DNA of 64,000 nt from Acinetobacter sp. NIPH 298 (GTDB lineage Bacteria; Pseudomonadota; Gammaproteobacteria; Pseudomonadales; Moraxellaceae): positions 2,103,513 to 2,167,512 of the forward strand of contig NZ_KB850055.1 of assembly GCF_000369505.1 (NCBI RefSeq), written 5' to 3'. The notes under the pieces were generated by a model that made no database searches, had not been told where the DNA came from, and worked only from the letters and a program-made list of their open reading frames with translations. Positions 27,278 to 36,169 of the stretch are shown here, piece by piece. The position numbers and the translations under genes were made by a program. Positions within the stretch are counted from its first letter, which is position 1. The number at the start of each line of letters is the position of its first letter.

Positions 27278-27307
27278 AAAAAACCAACATCATGATGTTG
27301 GTTTTTT
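27278..27307. terminator. Hairpin terminator after mrp
   Basis: A 13-bp perfect stem around loop CATG (CCAACAT/ATGTTGG core) flanked by A6 and T6. It lies 29 nt past the mrp stop on the minus strand and is symmetrical enough to act both ways. Confidence 0.88.
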
Positions 27308-27335
27308 GAAGCGTTAAGCTTGGAAATCGGTTGAT

Positions 27336-28574
27336 TTAGAAAATGCGTTTGTCATCTTTTTGATGCTTTGGTAATTTTTCCATTTGCTCAAGCAGTGCTT
27401 GCGCGATATTCATAAAACTTTCAGCCGCGGCATCTTGCGCAATTACGCTTGGTTTACCTTGATCCGCATGTTCACGGATTTTAGCATCCAAAGGTAAACG
27501 CCCGAGTAATGGGATTTGGTATTGTTCAGAAATTTGATCACCGCCACCGATCCCAAAAATTTGTTCTTCAAAACCACAATTTGAACAGATATGTGTCGAC
27601 ATATTTTCGATCACACCAAGCACTGGAATGCTGACGCGATTAAACAACTCAATTCCTTTCACCGCATCCATGAGTGCGACGTTCTGAGGTGTTGTCACAA
27701 TCACTGCGCCTGTTACAGGTATACGCTGTGCCAATGTCAATTGGATGTCACCTGTTCCTGGTGGCATATCAATCACCAGTACATCTAAATCAGGCCAAAG
27801 CGTTTGATTAAACAATTGCATCAATGCCCCTGTTGCCTTTGGTCCACGCCAAGCCACAGGCGTATTATGCGCACCGATGAGATGACCGATCGAAATCACC
27901 GCCATGCCATAGGCATCTAAAGGCACAAAATGTTCATTTTCAATTTGTGGTGTTTGACCTGCATTTCCAAGCATCGTTGGAATACTTGGGCCATAGATAT
28001 CAGCATCGAGAACACCGACTTTTAAGCCCATTTTTTGTAGTGCAAGTGCAAGATTCACTGTCGTGGTTGATTTACCTACACCACCTTTACCCGATGACAC
28101 CAAAATTACATTTTGAATGCGTGGATGAGCTGCAATGTCACGCTGTTGTGGTGCTGCTTTTTGAATAGGCGGGTTATTTGGGTCAGTTTCAACTTTTGCG
28201 GACGCATCCATCACAGGCGGTAGTTTTGTATTTTTTGCAGTTTCCGCTTTAGGCTTAGATGAACAGCTATGACCCACTTCGCCATGTGCAGCGTGTTTTT
28301 GTTGAATGACATGTAGGTTTAGCTCCTGAATGCCACATTTTTCTAAGGCTTCAGCAAGTTCATCATGGATTTTTTGTAAATGATCTTTTTCTTGAGGAAA
28401 GGTATTAATCGTCAGTTGCAGAATACGACCTTGGACATTCACTTGGCTAATCCGATCTTTTAAGCCATTTTCTGAATAAGGTAATACATAATTTTGTAGA
28501 ACTGTTTGAATCTCGTCTTCCTTCACTTCTTGTGCTGGTGAAAAAACAGATTTTAAGGAAGAAAGCCACGACAT
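27336..28574 (-). CDS. mrp: Iron-sulfur cluster carrier protein Mrp/ApbC
   Basis: An NBP35-type P-loop ATPase that carries and delivers Fe-S clusters. It has an N-terminal MIP18/DUF59-like domain (about residues 20-95) and a Ser/Lys/Pro linker. The deviant Walker A VSSGKGGVGKSTTTVNLA follows near residue 158, then DMPPGTGDIQLTL. The cluster-binding CXXC occurs as CSNCG. The length of 412 aa is normal for the long form. It lies directly upstream of its terminator as a monocistronic unit. Confidence 0.93.
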   Translation of the reverse strand: MSWLSSLKSVFSPAQEVKEDEIQTVLQNYVLPYSENGLKDRISQVNVQGRILQLTINTFPQEKDHLQKIHDELAEALEKCGIQELNLHVIQQKHAAHGEVGHSCSSKPKAETAKNTKLPPVMDASAKVETDPNNPPIQKAAPQQRDIAAHPRIQNVILVSSGKGGVGKSTTTVNLALALQKMGLKVGVLDADIYGPSIPTMLGNAGQTPQIENEHFVPLDAYGMAVISIGHLIGAHNTPVAWRGPKATGALMQLFNQTLWPDLDVLVIDMPPGTGDIQLTLAQRIPVTGAVIVTTPQNVALMDAVKGIELFNRVSIPVLGVIENMSTHICSNCGFEEQIFGIGGGDQISEQYQIPLLGRLPLDAKIREHADQGKPSVIAQDAAAESFMNIAQALLEQMEKLPKHQKDDKRIF

Positions 28575-28643
28575 TTTGTTTACTCCAAAAACAGATCAAC
28601 ATAGGACTGAGTTTGGTTAGTTTAGCAGGATCGAAGAAGTGAC

Positions 28644-28704
28644 GCTCATATCAAAGAAGACAATTGCTTATTTTTTACAGCATATTTCTTCATAAGATAT
28701 GAGC
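28644..28704. repeat. 9-bp inverted repeat between mrp and a helical-repeat gene
   Basis: GCTCATATC (28644-28652) pairs perfectly with GATATGAGC (28696-28704). GAAG/CTTC lies inside the arms, giving an interrupted hairpin about 60 nt long. There is no T-run, so it is not an obvious terminator. It may be a binding site or RNA structure ahead of mrp. Confidence 0.4.
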
Positions 28705-28731
28705 ATCAGTTATTTAAATTTAATCAGCCAA

Positions 28732-29181
28732 CTAGCCTTTGAATTTATTTATAGTATCCGTTGCTGCTTTCTTTAAATCATCCAATTTGCTACTTGCCTG
28801 AGCTTTGAGATCATCAAATTTTGCAGCAGCTTCGTCTTTCAATTCAGCCGCTTTTACTTTTGCATCATCTAACTTATGACTTGCTTCTTCTTTTAAGTGG
28901 TCAAATTTGTCTTGAACGCTATGTTGGGTATCTTCAAGTTTAGCTTTAATTTCATCCACTTTATTAGAAAAAGCCTCTTTGCTTTCGCTACTTTGCTCAG
29001 ACGCATCTTTTTTTAGATCATCCAATGCTTTTTCACCTTTCAGTTTTAGCTCCTCTGCTGAGTGCTTTAAATCATCAACTGCTTTTTCGCCTTGTAACTG
29101 CGCTTCTTTTGCTTTGTGTTTTAAATCATTACCTAAGTCGGCTGCTTGAGTTTTTAACTCATCAATTTTTTCATTTGTCAT
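28732..29181 (-). CDS. Amphipathic helical-repeat protein (LEA/apolipoprotein-like), unknown function
   Basis: A 149-aa, highly charged, Cys-free protein composed almost entirely of Lys/Asp/Glu/Ala helix repeats. Two 18-residue units share the core GEKA-DDLK near residues 32-60. Later 11- and 18-residue units share KLDD or KFDDLK (residues 100-145). There is no signal peptide or TM segment. The pattern resembles LEA-type or YtxH-like stress proteins, but no function is established here. GGAAT precedes the ATG. It is monocistronic. Confidence 0.72.
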   Translation of the reverse strand: MTNEKIDELKTQAADLGNDLKHKAKEAQLQGEKAVDDLKHSAEELKLKGEKALDDLKKDASEQSSESKEAFSNKVDEIKAKLEDTQHSVQDKFDHLKEEASHKLDDAKVKAAELKDEAAAKFDDLKAQASSKLDDLKKAATDTINKFKG

Positions 29182-29363
29182 CGTAATTCCTCACTTATAG
29201 GTAAATATAAATTGTTTGGAGCAGCCTTAGTTATACCGCGTTTATGTTGATTTTTTAGCGATTGCAGCAAATTGAAACAAAGGATATACAGGAATATTCA
29301 AATCATTTCTGATTGATAACCTTATGAATTTTTGGATATAAAAATCATATCAATGAATAACGT

Positions 29364-29918
29364 TTAATTTACTTCAAGAAATTCATTTTTAGAGATCTCA
29401 TATAAGACATGCCAGCTTAAAGGGTGATCTGATTCCAAAGCTGGATGTTGAAATTCTGTGATCTTTCTCATTTTCAACTTTTTCATCACCGCTTGCGATT
29501 TTTCATTTCCTAGTGTGGTAAATGACACAACTTTGTCTAATTTCAACTGATCAAAAGCGAATGTGAGAGCCGCTTGAGCTGCTTCTGGTGCATATCCCTG
29601 CCCCCAATACGCTTGATCGAGTCGCCATCCGATTTCCACACACGGCGAAAAAGAAAACTGGGTAGGTTGGTCATGTAAACCAGTAAAACCAATAAATTGC
29701 TGGTTGTGCTTTAACTCAACTGCCCAAAAGCCCCAACCTTGAGTCTCGATAATCGACTTCATTCTATCGATCAAGGCATCACTTTCTGCTCGCGTCAGCA
29801 GTTTTGGAAAATATTCCATAACTTGTGGATTGGTGCTCATTGCGGCAAAGGATACATAGTCCTCTGCTCGCCACTGTCTTAAACGTAGTCGAGCTGTTTC
29901 GATCATTTTTAGACCCAT
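29364..29918 (-). CDS. GNAT-family N-acetyltransferase (RimJ/RimL type)
   Basis: A 184-aa acetyltransferase of the RimJ/RimL-like Acetyltransf_3 group. It has the N-terminal ETARLRLRQWRAEDYVSF, a middle VEIGWRLDQAYWGQGYAPEAA (acetyl-CoA-binding region with the Q/RxxGxG/A-like turn), and NEKSQAVMKKLKM near the C-terminus. Such enzymes acetylate small molecules or protein N-termini; the substrate is unknown. ATG starts at 29918 and 29906 (MIETARL) are both possible. The second matches the family N-terminus better. Confidence 0.82.
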   Translation of the reverse strand: MGLKMIETARLRLRQWRAEDYVSFAAMSTNPQVMEYFPKLLTRAESDALIDRMKSIIETQGWGFWAVELKHNQQFIGFTGLHDQPTQFSFSPCVEIGWRLDQAYWGQGYAPEAAQAALTFAFDQLKLDKVVSFTTLGNEKSQAVMKKLKMRKITEFQHPALESDHPLSWHVLYEISKNEFLEVN

Positions 29919-30013
29919 TAAATTTCAATTAAAAACTATTCACAATATAAAAAAATAGATCAGATATACTTTTGCACTATCGAAATCTTAACCTTATTTA
30001 TAAAGCTTTAAAT

Positions 30014-30511
30014 ATGAATGAAAACGAACTTTTAGAAATTCAACATGAACTTCAAGCACAAGAAAAGCGCTTAAGGTACATTCTTTCAAGTAAAAGAAGA
30101 ATCCAAAGCATGATTGATTCTTTTGAGCGTGATTTGGCAGAACAATTACTTCCTGTCATTCATAATGAAAGCAATGATTATGCTGGAATTGCAACAAGCT
30201 TAGCACTTTCGATTTGTTGGAAATTTTCAAAAGTAGAATTTCCAACAACCGTGCATTGGTGTAGCGAGATGAGCATCAGCGATTTAGAGATAAAAGATGA
30301 GTATTCGGTTGCGATTAAAGCTCAAGCTTGGTTAGGTACTTTAGGTAGTGATGAACTTTGGCAAACACCTTTATTTGCTGAAATCACGGTTGATCCAAAG
30401 ACCAATAGCTTAAAAAGCTATCACATTCATTTCCTGTCTAAAGGCAAAATCATTTCGTTGAGAAAAAATTCTAAGCACAGTGTAACCGTTAAGCAGATGC
30501 AAAGTATGTAA
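30014..30511 (+). CDS. Unknown protein, tandem paralog A
   Basis: I do not recognise this protein. From the ATG at 30014 it is 165 aa (an upstream TTG at 29972 extends the frame, but its context is poor). A helical N-terminus carries YILSSKRRIQSMIDSFERDLAEQ. The later part is beta-rich, with ICWKFSKVEF, HWC, AQAWLG and KSYHIHFLSKGKIISLRK. All of these recur in the next gene. There is no signal peptide or TM segment. It is AT-rich, with a weak ribosome binding site. The two genes lie between the GNAT gene and metG and look like a duplicated accessory pair. Confidence 0.65.
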   Translation: MNENELLEIQHELQAQEKRLRYILSSKRRIQSMIDSFERDLAEQLLPVIHNESNDYAGIATSLALSICWKFSKVEFPTTVHWCSEMSISDLEIKDEYSVAIKAQAWLGTLGSDELWQTPLFAEITVDPKTNSLKSYHIHFLSKGKIISLRKNSKHSVTVKQMQSM

Positions 30512-30582
30512 TCCTTTGGGATGCATACCTTTCTCTAAATTCCATGATTAAAATTAATAGATAAAACTACTCAAAATCGAAT

Positions 30583-31044
30583 ATGAATAAAGATGACCTT
30601 ACACAGCCAAAACAAGAAGAGGAAAGATATTTAAAGTGGTCAAAATATGTTTATTCCAGCAAAAGAAGAATTCAACGTAGAGTCTTGGCTATAGAGCGTG
30701 ATATCGCCCAAAATATTAATCAATTCAAAACATATAAACAAAAACATGAGTGCTTAGAAAGCAATATCTCTTTTTTAAGTTGCTGGAAGTTTTCTAAATT
30801 AGATTTTGGTAAAAACACATTCTGGTGTGATGCTGTCTATTTTGATGAATTTACTAAGAAAGATGATCGTACGTTCAGATTTAGTGGCCATGCTTGGATC
30901 GGCTTTACTGAGAATACAGAAAACCAATGGCAAGTACCCTGTTCAGGTGTTTTCATCATGAATGCTCATCGCAGTAAACTCAAAAGTTATAAGCTTAGTT
31001 TCTATCACGAAGACCAAATTATCAGCTTAATTAAAATGAGTTAA
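30583..31044 (+). CDS. Unknown protein, tandem paralog B
   Basis: A 153-aa protein clearly related to the previous gene: YVYSSKRRIQRRVLAIERDIAQ, SCWKFSKLDF, FWC, HAWIGF and KSYKLSFYHEDQIISLIK match in order. The pair is separated by 71 nt. Overall identity is moderate, so the duplication is not recent or the copies evolve quickly. The Trp/Cys residues of CWKFSK and FWC are conserved in both. No known domain is recognised. Confidence 0.65.
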   Translation: MNKDDLTQPKQEEERYLKWSKYVYSSKRRIQRRVLAIERDIAQNINQFKTYKQKHECLESNISFLSCWKFSKLDFGKNTFWCDAVYFDEFTKKDDRTFRFSGHAWIGFTENTENQWQVPCSGVFIMNAHRSKLKSYKLSFYHEDQIISLIKMS

Positions 31045-31189
31045 CTCAAAACACTTTTAAAAGAGCGAATAAAGCTCAAAAATAGCACCATTACGTAGCT
31101 TGAAAAGAATTCACCGATTCCCTTGTGCAAGTCGGTGTTAAGTCATGTAAAATCATCCACCTTGAAATACGAATGAGAGAACAATATCC

Positions 31190-33247
31190 GTGCGTAAAAT
31201 TTTAGTCACCAATGCCCTTCCTTATGCCAATGGTCCTATCCATATGGGTCACTTACTCGGTTATATCCAAGCAGATATTTGGGTTCGTGCGATGCGTGCA
31301 ATGGGTCATGACGTGACTTACGTATGTGCGGATGATGCTCATGGGACAGCGATCATGCTGCGTGCCGAAGCAAATGGCATTAGCCCAGAAGCACAAATTG
31401 CCAACGTTCAAAAAGAACATATCCGTGACTTTGATGGCTTTGGCGTACATTTCGATCACTATGATTCAACCAATAGTGACGAAAACAAAGCACGTTCAGA
31501 AGAAATTTATATTAAAAACCGTGAAGCAGGCAATATTGCGATTCGTCCGGTAAATCAGCTATTTGATCCAGAAAAAGGCATGTTCCTCTCTGATCGTTTC
31601 ATTAAAGGTACATGCCCTAAATGTAAATCGGAAGATCAATACGGCGATGCCTGCGAAGTCTGCGGCACGACCTATAATGCAACTGAACTTCTTGATCCAC
31701 GCTCAACCTTGAGCGGTGCAACACCAGTTGAAAAATCATCAGATCACTACTTCTTTAAACTGCCAAATTTCTCAGAATACTTACAGAAATGGACACGTGA
31801 TCAAGGTCGTTTACCTGTTTCGATTGCCAACAAACTAGATGAATGGTTTGAAGCAGGTTTATCGGATTGGGATATTTCGCGTGATGCGCCTTATTTCGGT
31901 TTTGAAATTCCAGATGCACCTAATAAATATTTCTATGTTTGGGTGGATGCGCCGATTGGCTATATGTCGAGTTTTGAAAACTACATCAAAACCAAACGAC
32001 CTGATTTAAGTTTTGATGATTTCTGGAAAAAAGATTCAGAAAATGAAGTCTATCACTTCATTGGTAAAGACATCGTTTACTTCCATGCACTGTTCTGGCC
32101 TGCAATGCTTGAAGGCGCAAACTACCGTACGCCATCTGGTTTATTCGTCAATGGCTTCTTGACTGTGAATGGTCAGAAGATGTCGAAATCTCGCGGTACA
32201 TTTATCAAAGCTGAAACTTATTTACAGCATTTAAATCCTGAATATTTACGCTATTACTTTGCTTCTAAGCTTTCAGACAAAGTTGAAGATTCTGATTTGA
32301 ACTTAGATGACTTCGTTCAAAAAGTGAATTCGGATCTTGTTGGTAAAGTGGTGAATATTGCGAGCCGTTGTGCGAAATTCATTAATACTAATTTCAACAA
32401 CACCCTTTCAAATACCTGTGCTGAGCCGGAGTTAGTGCAAAGCTTTATTGATGCAGGCGATTCAATTGCACAAGCATACGAAGCACGTGAATTCTCTGCT
32501 GCGATCCGTGAAATCATGGCTCTAGCAGACAAAGCGAACCAATATATTGATGAGAAAAAACCGTGGGCACTTGCCAAGCAAGAAGGTCAAGAGCAACAAG
32601 TTCATGATGTGTGCTCAGTGGGTATCAACCTTTTCCGTCAGCTTGCAGTTTACTTATCCCCTGTATTGCCAACACTGGCTGCACAAGTTCAGGCTTTCTT
32701 AAAACTTGAAAGCTTTGACTTTGCATCGCGTCAGCAAATCCTCGTTGCACATGAAATTGCTCAATTCCAACCACTGATGCAGCGTGTTGATCCTAAAGCA
32801 GTTGCAGCTATGGTTGATTCTTCTAAAGATTCTTTAGCGGCTACGGCAGAAGCGCCAAAAGTGGAAAAGAAAAAAGAAAAGAAAGCTGAGAAGAAGCCTG
32901 AACCAAAAGTGGGTGAAGCTGAAATTATTGGCATTGAAGACTTTATGAAGGTTGATCTTCGCGTTGCTGAAGTTTTAGAAGCAGCAACTGTCGAAGGTTC
33001 GGATAAACTTCTTCAATTAACTTTAAATGTTGGTGAAGCTGAACCACGTAATGTGTTTAGTGGTATTCGTGAGTTCTATCAACCAGAAGACTTAAAAGGC
33101 AAATTAGTGGTGATGGTCGCTAACCTTGCTCCACGTAAGATGCGTTTTGGTATTTCAAACGGTATGGTACTTGCAGCGGGTAATGGCGACGGTGTTTGGG
33201 TGATTTCACCTGAATCTGGTGCTAAACCCGGTGATAAAGTGTCTTAA
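31190..33247 (+). CDS. metG: Methionyl-tRNA synthetase MetG
   Basis: Charges tRNA-Met. It starts with GTG at 31190 ([15 protein letters not shown]). The class I HIGH motif is HMGH near residue 18. The zinc knuckle is [18 protein letters not shown] and KMSKSRG is the second signature. A Lys/Glu-rich linker near residue 560 leads to a C-terminal tRNA-binding dimerisation domain containing [20 protein letters not shown]. The 685 aa match the long, dimeric form. A terminator follows. Confidence 0.97.
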   Translation: MRKILVTNALPYANGPIHMGHLLGYIQADIWVRAMRAMGHDVTYVCADDAHGTAIMLRAEANGISPEAQIANVQKEHIRDFDGFGVHFDHYDSTNSDENKARSEEIYIKNREAGNIAIRPVNQLFDPEKGMFLSDRFIKGTCPKCKSEDQYGDACEVCGTTYNATELLDPRSTLSGATPVEKSSDHYFFKLPNFSEYLQKWTRDQGRLPVSIANKLDEWFEAGLSDWDISRDAPYFGFEIPDAPNKYFYVWVDAPIGYMSSFENYIKTKRPDLSFDDFWKKDSENEVYHFIGKDIVYFHALFWPAMLEGANYRTPSGLFVNGFLTVNGQKMSKSRGTFIKAETYLQHLNPEYLRYYFASKLSDKVEDSDLNLDDFVQKVNSDLVGKVVNIASRCAKFINTNFNNTLSNTCAEPELVQSFIDAGDSIAQAYEAREFSAAIREIMALADKANQYIDEKKPWALAKQEGQEQQVHDVCSVGINLFRQLAVYLSPVLPTLAAQVQAFLKLESFDFASRQQILVAHEIAQFQPLMQRVDPKAVAAMVDSSKDSLAATAEAPKVEKKKEKKAEKKPEPKVGEAEIIGIEDFMKVDLRVAEVLEAATVEGSDKLLQLTLNVGEAEPRNVFSGIREFYQPEDLKGKLVVMVANLAPRKMRFGISNGMVLAAGNGDGVWVISPESGAKPGDKVS

Positions 33248-33270
33248 GATTTAATTCTGAGATAAATAAA

Positions 33271-33290
33271 GCCTCTACTGATGTAGGGGC
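33271..33290 (+). terminator. metG terminator
   Basis: An 8-bp stem (GCCTCTAC/GTAGGGGC, one G-T pair), TGAT loop, then TTTTT. It starts 24 nt after the metG stop. Confidence 0.88.
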
Positions 33291-33335
33291 TTTTTCGTAT
33301 ACTCTCTCTCATATAAACTATTAAGATCACTCAAT

Positions 33336-34364
33336 CTAATTATTCTGCTTTTTTATAACATCCAATAAGGTAGAAGTAGATTTTAAAACCTCAGCATTTG
33401 TTTTAGCTTGTTCCTGTATTGAAATTGAATCTTCTTTTATAGATTCAAATAAGCTTTGACCAAAGTAACGTTTAGCTAAGTCAAAACGTATTTCATGTTG
33501 TTTATTATCAGGTAAATGAATTAAGTATTCTGGTAATGCTTCAAGCTCCATATATGTTTGATGAGCTTGTTCTGAAATTTTTCGATAAAAACTGATTTGC
33601 TTAAAACAATATGTAAAGAGAGTTGCAATTAAAGCAAAAATCGTAAGTTTAATTGTGATGGCATTAGATAAATTTAATGCATCAAAAAAACTATGCGCAA
33701 ATAATTGCCCAAGAACTAAAGTAACTGATAAACATACAAGTAACATAATATAAAATTCATATATTTCAACGGTCCTCTTATAGTCTTCATATTTTTTCTT
33801 ATATATTTCTTTAGTTTTTCTGGATGATGCTTCCCCCTTATAAATTTTTAACTCAGCTATAAGCTGATCTACTTGGGAGTTTTTAGATTTAAAACTTGGA
33901 TTCAGATCTTCTGCTATTTTTTTATTAAGATTAACCAAAGATATTTTTGCTATACGGGCATATACAATAAATGCCTCATAAGTATTTCTAAAGCTTTGAT
34001 CTATATTAAAAAGATCATTAATTCCTCCATTACTTGAATAAACAGACTCTAAATCTGGAATATATCTTGATATTGTTCTTAAATTCACTCTCATTTGTTC
34101 TTGTGCATCTACTGAAATATCATAAAAAAACTGTTTTTCTTGATCATCTAGCGCTTTAAGTATTTGTATTATATAGTCATGTCTTTGATCAATCATTTTA
34201 AAGCTTCTTTTTACTTGTTCTCCATAGCCATTAAGATCAATTTTTGTTCGATCAGAAATTTCTCGACTAAAGATTGCTCCTATTTCTTCATTACTTTTGG
34301 AGTCTAAATACTCCAGAATCTGCTTAACTTTTTGGTTTAGCCCTTCAAAATACTGATTATTCAT
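33336..34364 (-). CDS. AT-rich two-TM protein with coiled-coil flanks, unknown function
   Basis: I cannot assign a function. The 342-aa protein has an N-terminal helical, coiled-coil-prone region (to about residue 195), two TM helices (about 202-224 and 236-256) separated by a short loop, and a charged helical C-terminus of about 85 residues. There is no signal peptide. The coding sequence is noticeably more AT-rich than its neighbours, with many ATA, TTA and AGA codons. This suggests recent acquisition. It lies alone between metG and a secreted MBL-fold gene. Confidence 0.65.
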   Translation of the reverse strand: MNNQYFEGLNQKVKQILEYLDSKSNEEIGAIFSREISDRTKIDLNGYGEQVKRSFKMIDQRHDYIIQILKALDDQEKQFFYDISVDAQEQMRVNLRTISRYIPDLESVYSSNGGINDLFNIDQSFRNTYEAFIVYARIAKISLVNLNKKIAEDLNPSFKSKNSQVDQLIAELKIYKGEASSRKTKEIYKKKYEDYKRTVEIYEFYIMLLVCLSVTLVLGQLFAHSFFDALNLSNAITIKLTIFALIATLFTYCFKQISFYRKISEQAHQTYMELEALPEYLIHLPDNKQHEIRFDLAKRYFGQSLFESIKEDSISIQEQAKTNAEVLKSTSTLLDVIKKQNN

Positions 34365-34500
34365 TTCTCAAATTTATTTCAATAAAAAATTAATATTTAT
34401 TATAATTCAAAGTAATAGAATTACCCTATAGTTAACTTAACTTGAAAAAAAATTAACTATCAGTTAAAACCAATAATCCTTTTAAATTAATAAAAATCCC

Positions 34501-35478
34501 ATGAATAAAACTGCCCTACTCCTTTCCGTCTCATTCTTAAGCAGCTTCCCTTTACTTAGCCATGCGGAAACAGCCAAAACCCTGCCAATCATTGAACAAC
34601 AAAAACAAGTCTCAGGCTTTTACCAATATCAAGCAGGTGATGTACAAATTACAGCCCTACTCGATGGCACCAACTTTATGTCGCCAAGCTTGTTTAAAGA
34701 TATATCACCACAACAAGTCCAAGAAATCTTAAAGAAATACTATGCTGATCAAGACAAAGGCGTGCAAACCTCAATCAATGCATTCCTCGTCAATACAGGG
34801 AAATCACTGGTTTTAGTCGATAGCGGTGCTGAAAGCTGCTTCGGTGCGCATCTTGGTTCTATTTTGAAAAATCTCGTTGCTTCAGGATATAAACCTGAAC
34901 AAGTCGATACGATTTTACTTACCCACTTACACCCAGATCATGTGTGTGGCATTAGCCAAAAAGGCACAGCCAATTTCCCAAATGCCACAGTTTATGTATC
35001 TGAGGATGAAGCTAAATATTGGTTAGATCCAAAACAAGCGGCAAAACTACCAAAAGACAAACAAGCCAACTACTTAAGCACAGTAGAAATGATCAAGGAA
35101 GCTATTGCGCCCTATCAAGCGAAACAACGTTTTAAAACATTTAAGCTCGGTGATGAAATTCAAGGTTTTAAAGTCATCAACACGGCAGGACATACCCCGG
35201 GACACTATAGTTATGAGCTAAAAACCAAAGATCAAAGTGTCGTGTTTATTGGTGATATTGTTCATTCTCATACTGTGCAATTTGATAAACCTCAAACTGC
35301 AATTGAATACGATATTGATCCGAAAAAAGCAGTTCAGACACGGTTAAAACAATTTGCGAATTTTGCCAAGAATGGACAGACCATTGCAGCACCACATTTA
35401 CCATTTCCGGGGATTGGGCATATTTATTCAGCAGATGGTAAAAGCTATCAATGGATTCCAACCCATTTCAAAGATTGA
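34501..35478 (+). CDS. Secreted metallo-beta-lactamase-fold hydrolase
   Basis: An exported MBL-fold protein of 325 aa. The signal peptide (about 22 residues) ends LLSHAE. The metal-binding motif is LLTHLHPDHVCG (HxHxDH), followed by the later metal ligands GHTPGHYSYEL and GDIVHSHTVQF, then the final His in APHLPFPG. The arrangement fits the broad AHL-lactonase/GloB-like MBL group rather than a classical carbapenemase, so beta-lactam activity should not be assumed. It precedes, in the same direction, a TetR/efflux operon that has its own operator. Confidence 0.85.
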   Translation: MNKTALLLSVSFLSSFPLLSHAETAKTLPIIEQQKQVSGFYQYQAGDVQITALLDGTNFMSPSLFKDISPQQVQEILKKYYADQDKGVQTSINAFLVNTGKSLVLVDSGAESCFGAHLGSILKNLVASGYKPEQVDTILLTHLHPDHVCGISQKGTANFPNATVYVSEDEAKYWLDPKQAAKLPKDKQANYLSTVEMIKEAIAPYQAKQRFKTFKLGDEIQGFKVINTAGHTPGHYSYELKTKDQSVVFIGDIVHSHTVQFDKPQTAIEYDIDPKKAVQTRLKQFANFAKNGQTIAAPHLPFPGIGHIYSADGKSYQWIPTHFKD

Positions 35479-35485
35479 TAAACAT

Positions 35486-35517
35486 AAGCGTGTGTTGTAG
35501 ATCAATGCACGCTTTTA
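35486..35517 (+). terminator. Possible terminator after the MBL-fold gene
   Basis: AAGCGTG pairs with CACGCTT across a 15-nt partly pairing loop, followed by TTTT. It lies 8 nt after the stop. The stem is moderate. Confidence 0.5.
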
Positions 35518-35554
35518 CTGAACTAAAACAAAAATCAAAATGACTTAAATTTAC

Positions 35555-35583
35555 TTCGGACAAAAATGTCCGTTAAATATAAT
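35555..35583 (+). promoter_or_regulatory. TetR operator within a sigma70-like promoter
   Basis: A perfect inverted repeat CGGACA-AAAA-TGTCCG lies at 35557-35572. A consensus -10 TATAAT follows at 35578-35583, and a weak -35-like TTCGGA lies at 35555. The start of the TetR gene is 25 nt after the -10. This geometry fits a repressor that blocks its own promoter and the downstream efflux genes. Repressor identity is inferred from position. Confidence 0.7.
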
Positions 35584-35607
35584 GTAAATACTCCATGAAC
35601 TTCAAAC

Positions 35608-36156
35608 ATGCTAAATCGCCAACAACAGGCAGCCCATAACCGTGATGAGCTACTCAATGCCGCAGAGGAAATTTTCCGAACGCAAGGCATACATGCGCCG
35701 TTACAAGCGATTATTGATCATGCTGGTGTTGGACGTGCTACGTTTTATCGTAATTTTGCTGATCGCAAAGCATTAATCATTGCGCTACTCGAACAAGCCA
35801 TCATTCGTTTAGAACAAAGAGCGCAAGCTTTACTTGAATTTGATGATGGTTTCATTCGCTTGATTGAAGGTCATATTGAACAGCTCCCTCATCTGATTGT
35901 ACTGATTGATTACTGGCGTATCATTGATCGCCAAGACCCAATCATGCTAAACATTTATGCACGGCGAGATAAAGCATTACAACCACTCATTGATCGAGCC
36001 ATACAACATCATTTATGCCGCCCAGATCTAACAACACAAGATTTTGCCATGATTGCGGCGATTTTAGGGTCTTCATTTCAAGGTCATAACGCATCAGAAC
36101 AAGTTCGACTAGCAAAGCGAGCCATACAATTATTATTAAACGGTATTAAAATTTAG
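35608..36156 (+). CDS. TetR-family repressor of the adjacent efflux operon
   Basis: The N-terminal TetR helix-turn-helix covers roughly residues 8-55, with the typical LLNAAEEIFRTQGIHAPLQAIIDHAGVGRATFYRNFADRKAL. The helical ligand-binding domain follows, giving 182 aa. The palindrome in its own promoter, and MFS and HlyD genes directly downstream (13-nt gap), point to local drug- or solute-responsive control. The ligand is unknown. Confidence 0.9.
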   Translation: MLNRQQQAAHNRDELLNAAEEIFRTQGIHAPLQAIIDHAGVGRATFYRNFADRKALIIALLEQAIIRLEQRAQALLEFDDGFIRLIEGHIEQLPHLIVLIDYWRIIDRQDPIMLNIYARRDKALQPLIDRAIQHHLCRPDLTTQDFAMIAAILGSSFQGHNASEQVRLAKRAIQLLLNGIKI

Positions 36157-36169
36157 TTCGAGGCATAAA

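Noticed and set aside
34501..35478. Possible antibiotic-degrading beta-lactamase
   Set aside because: The HxHxDH motif only shows the MBL fold; the protein has lactonase/glyoxalase-like features and no evidence for beta-lactam hydrolysis.
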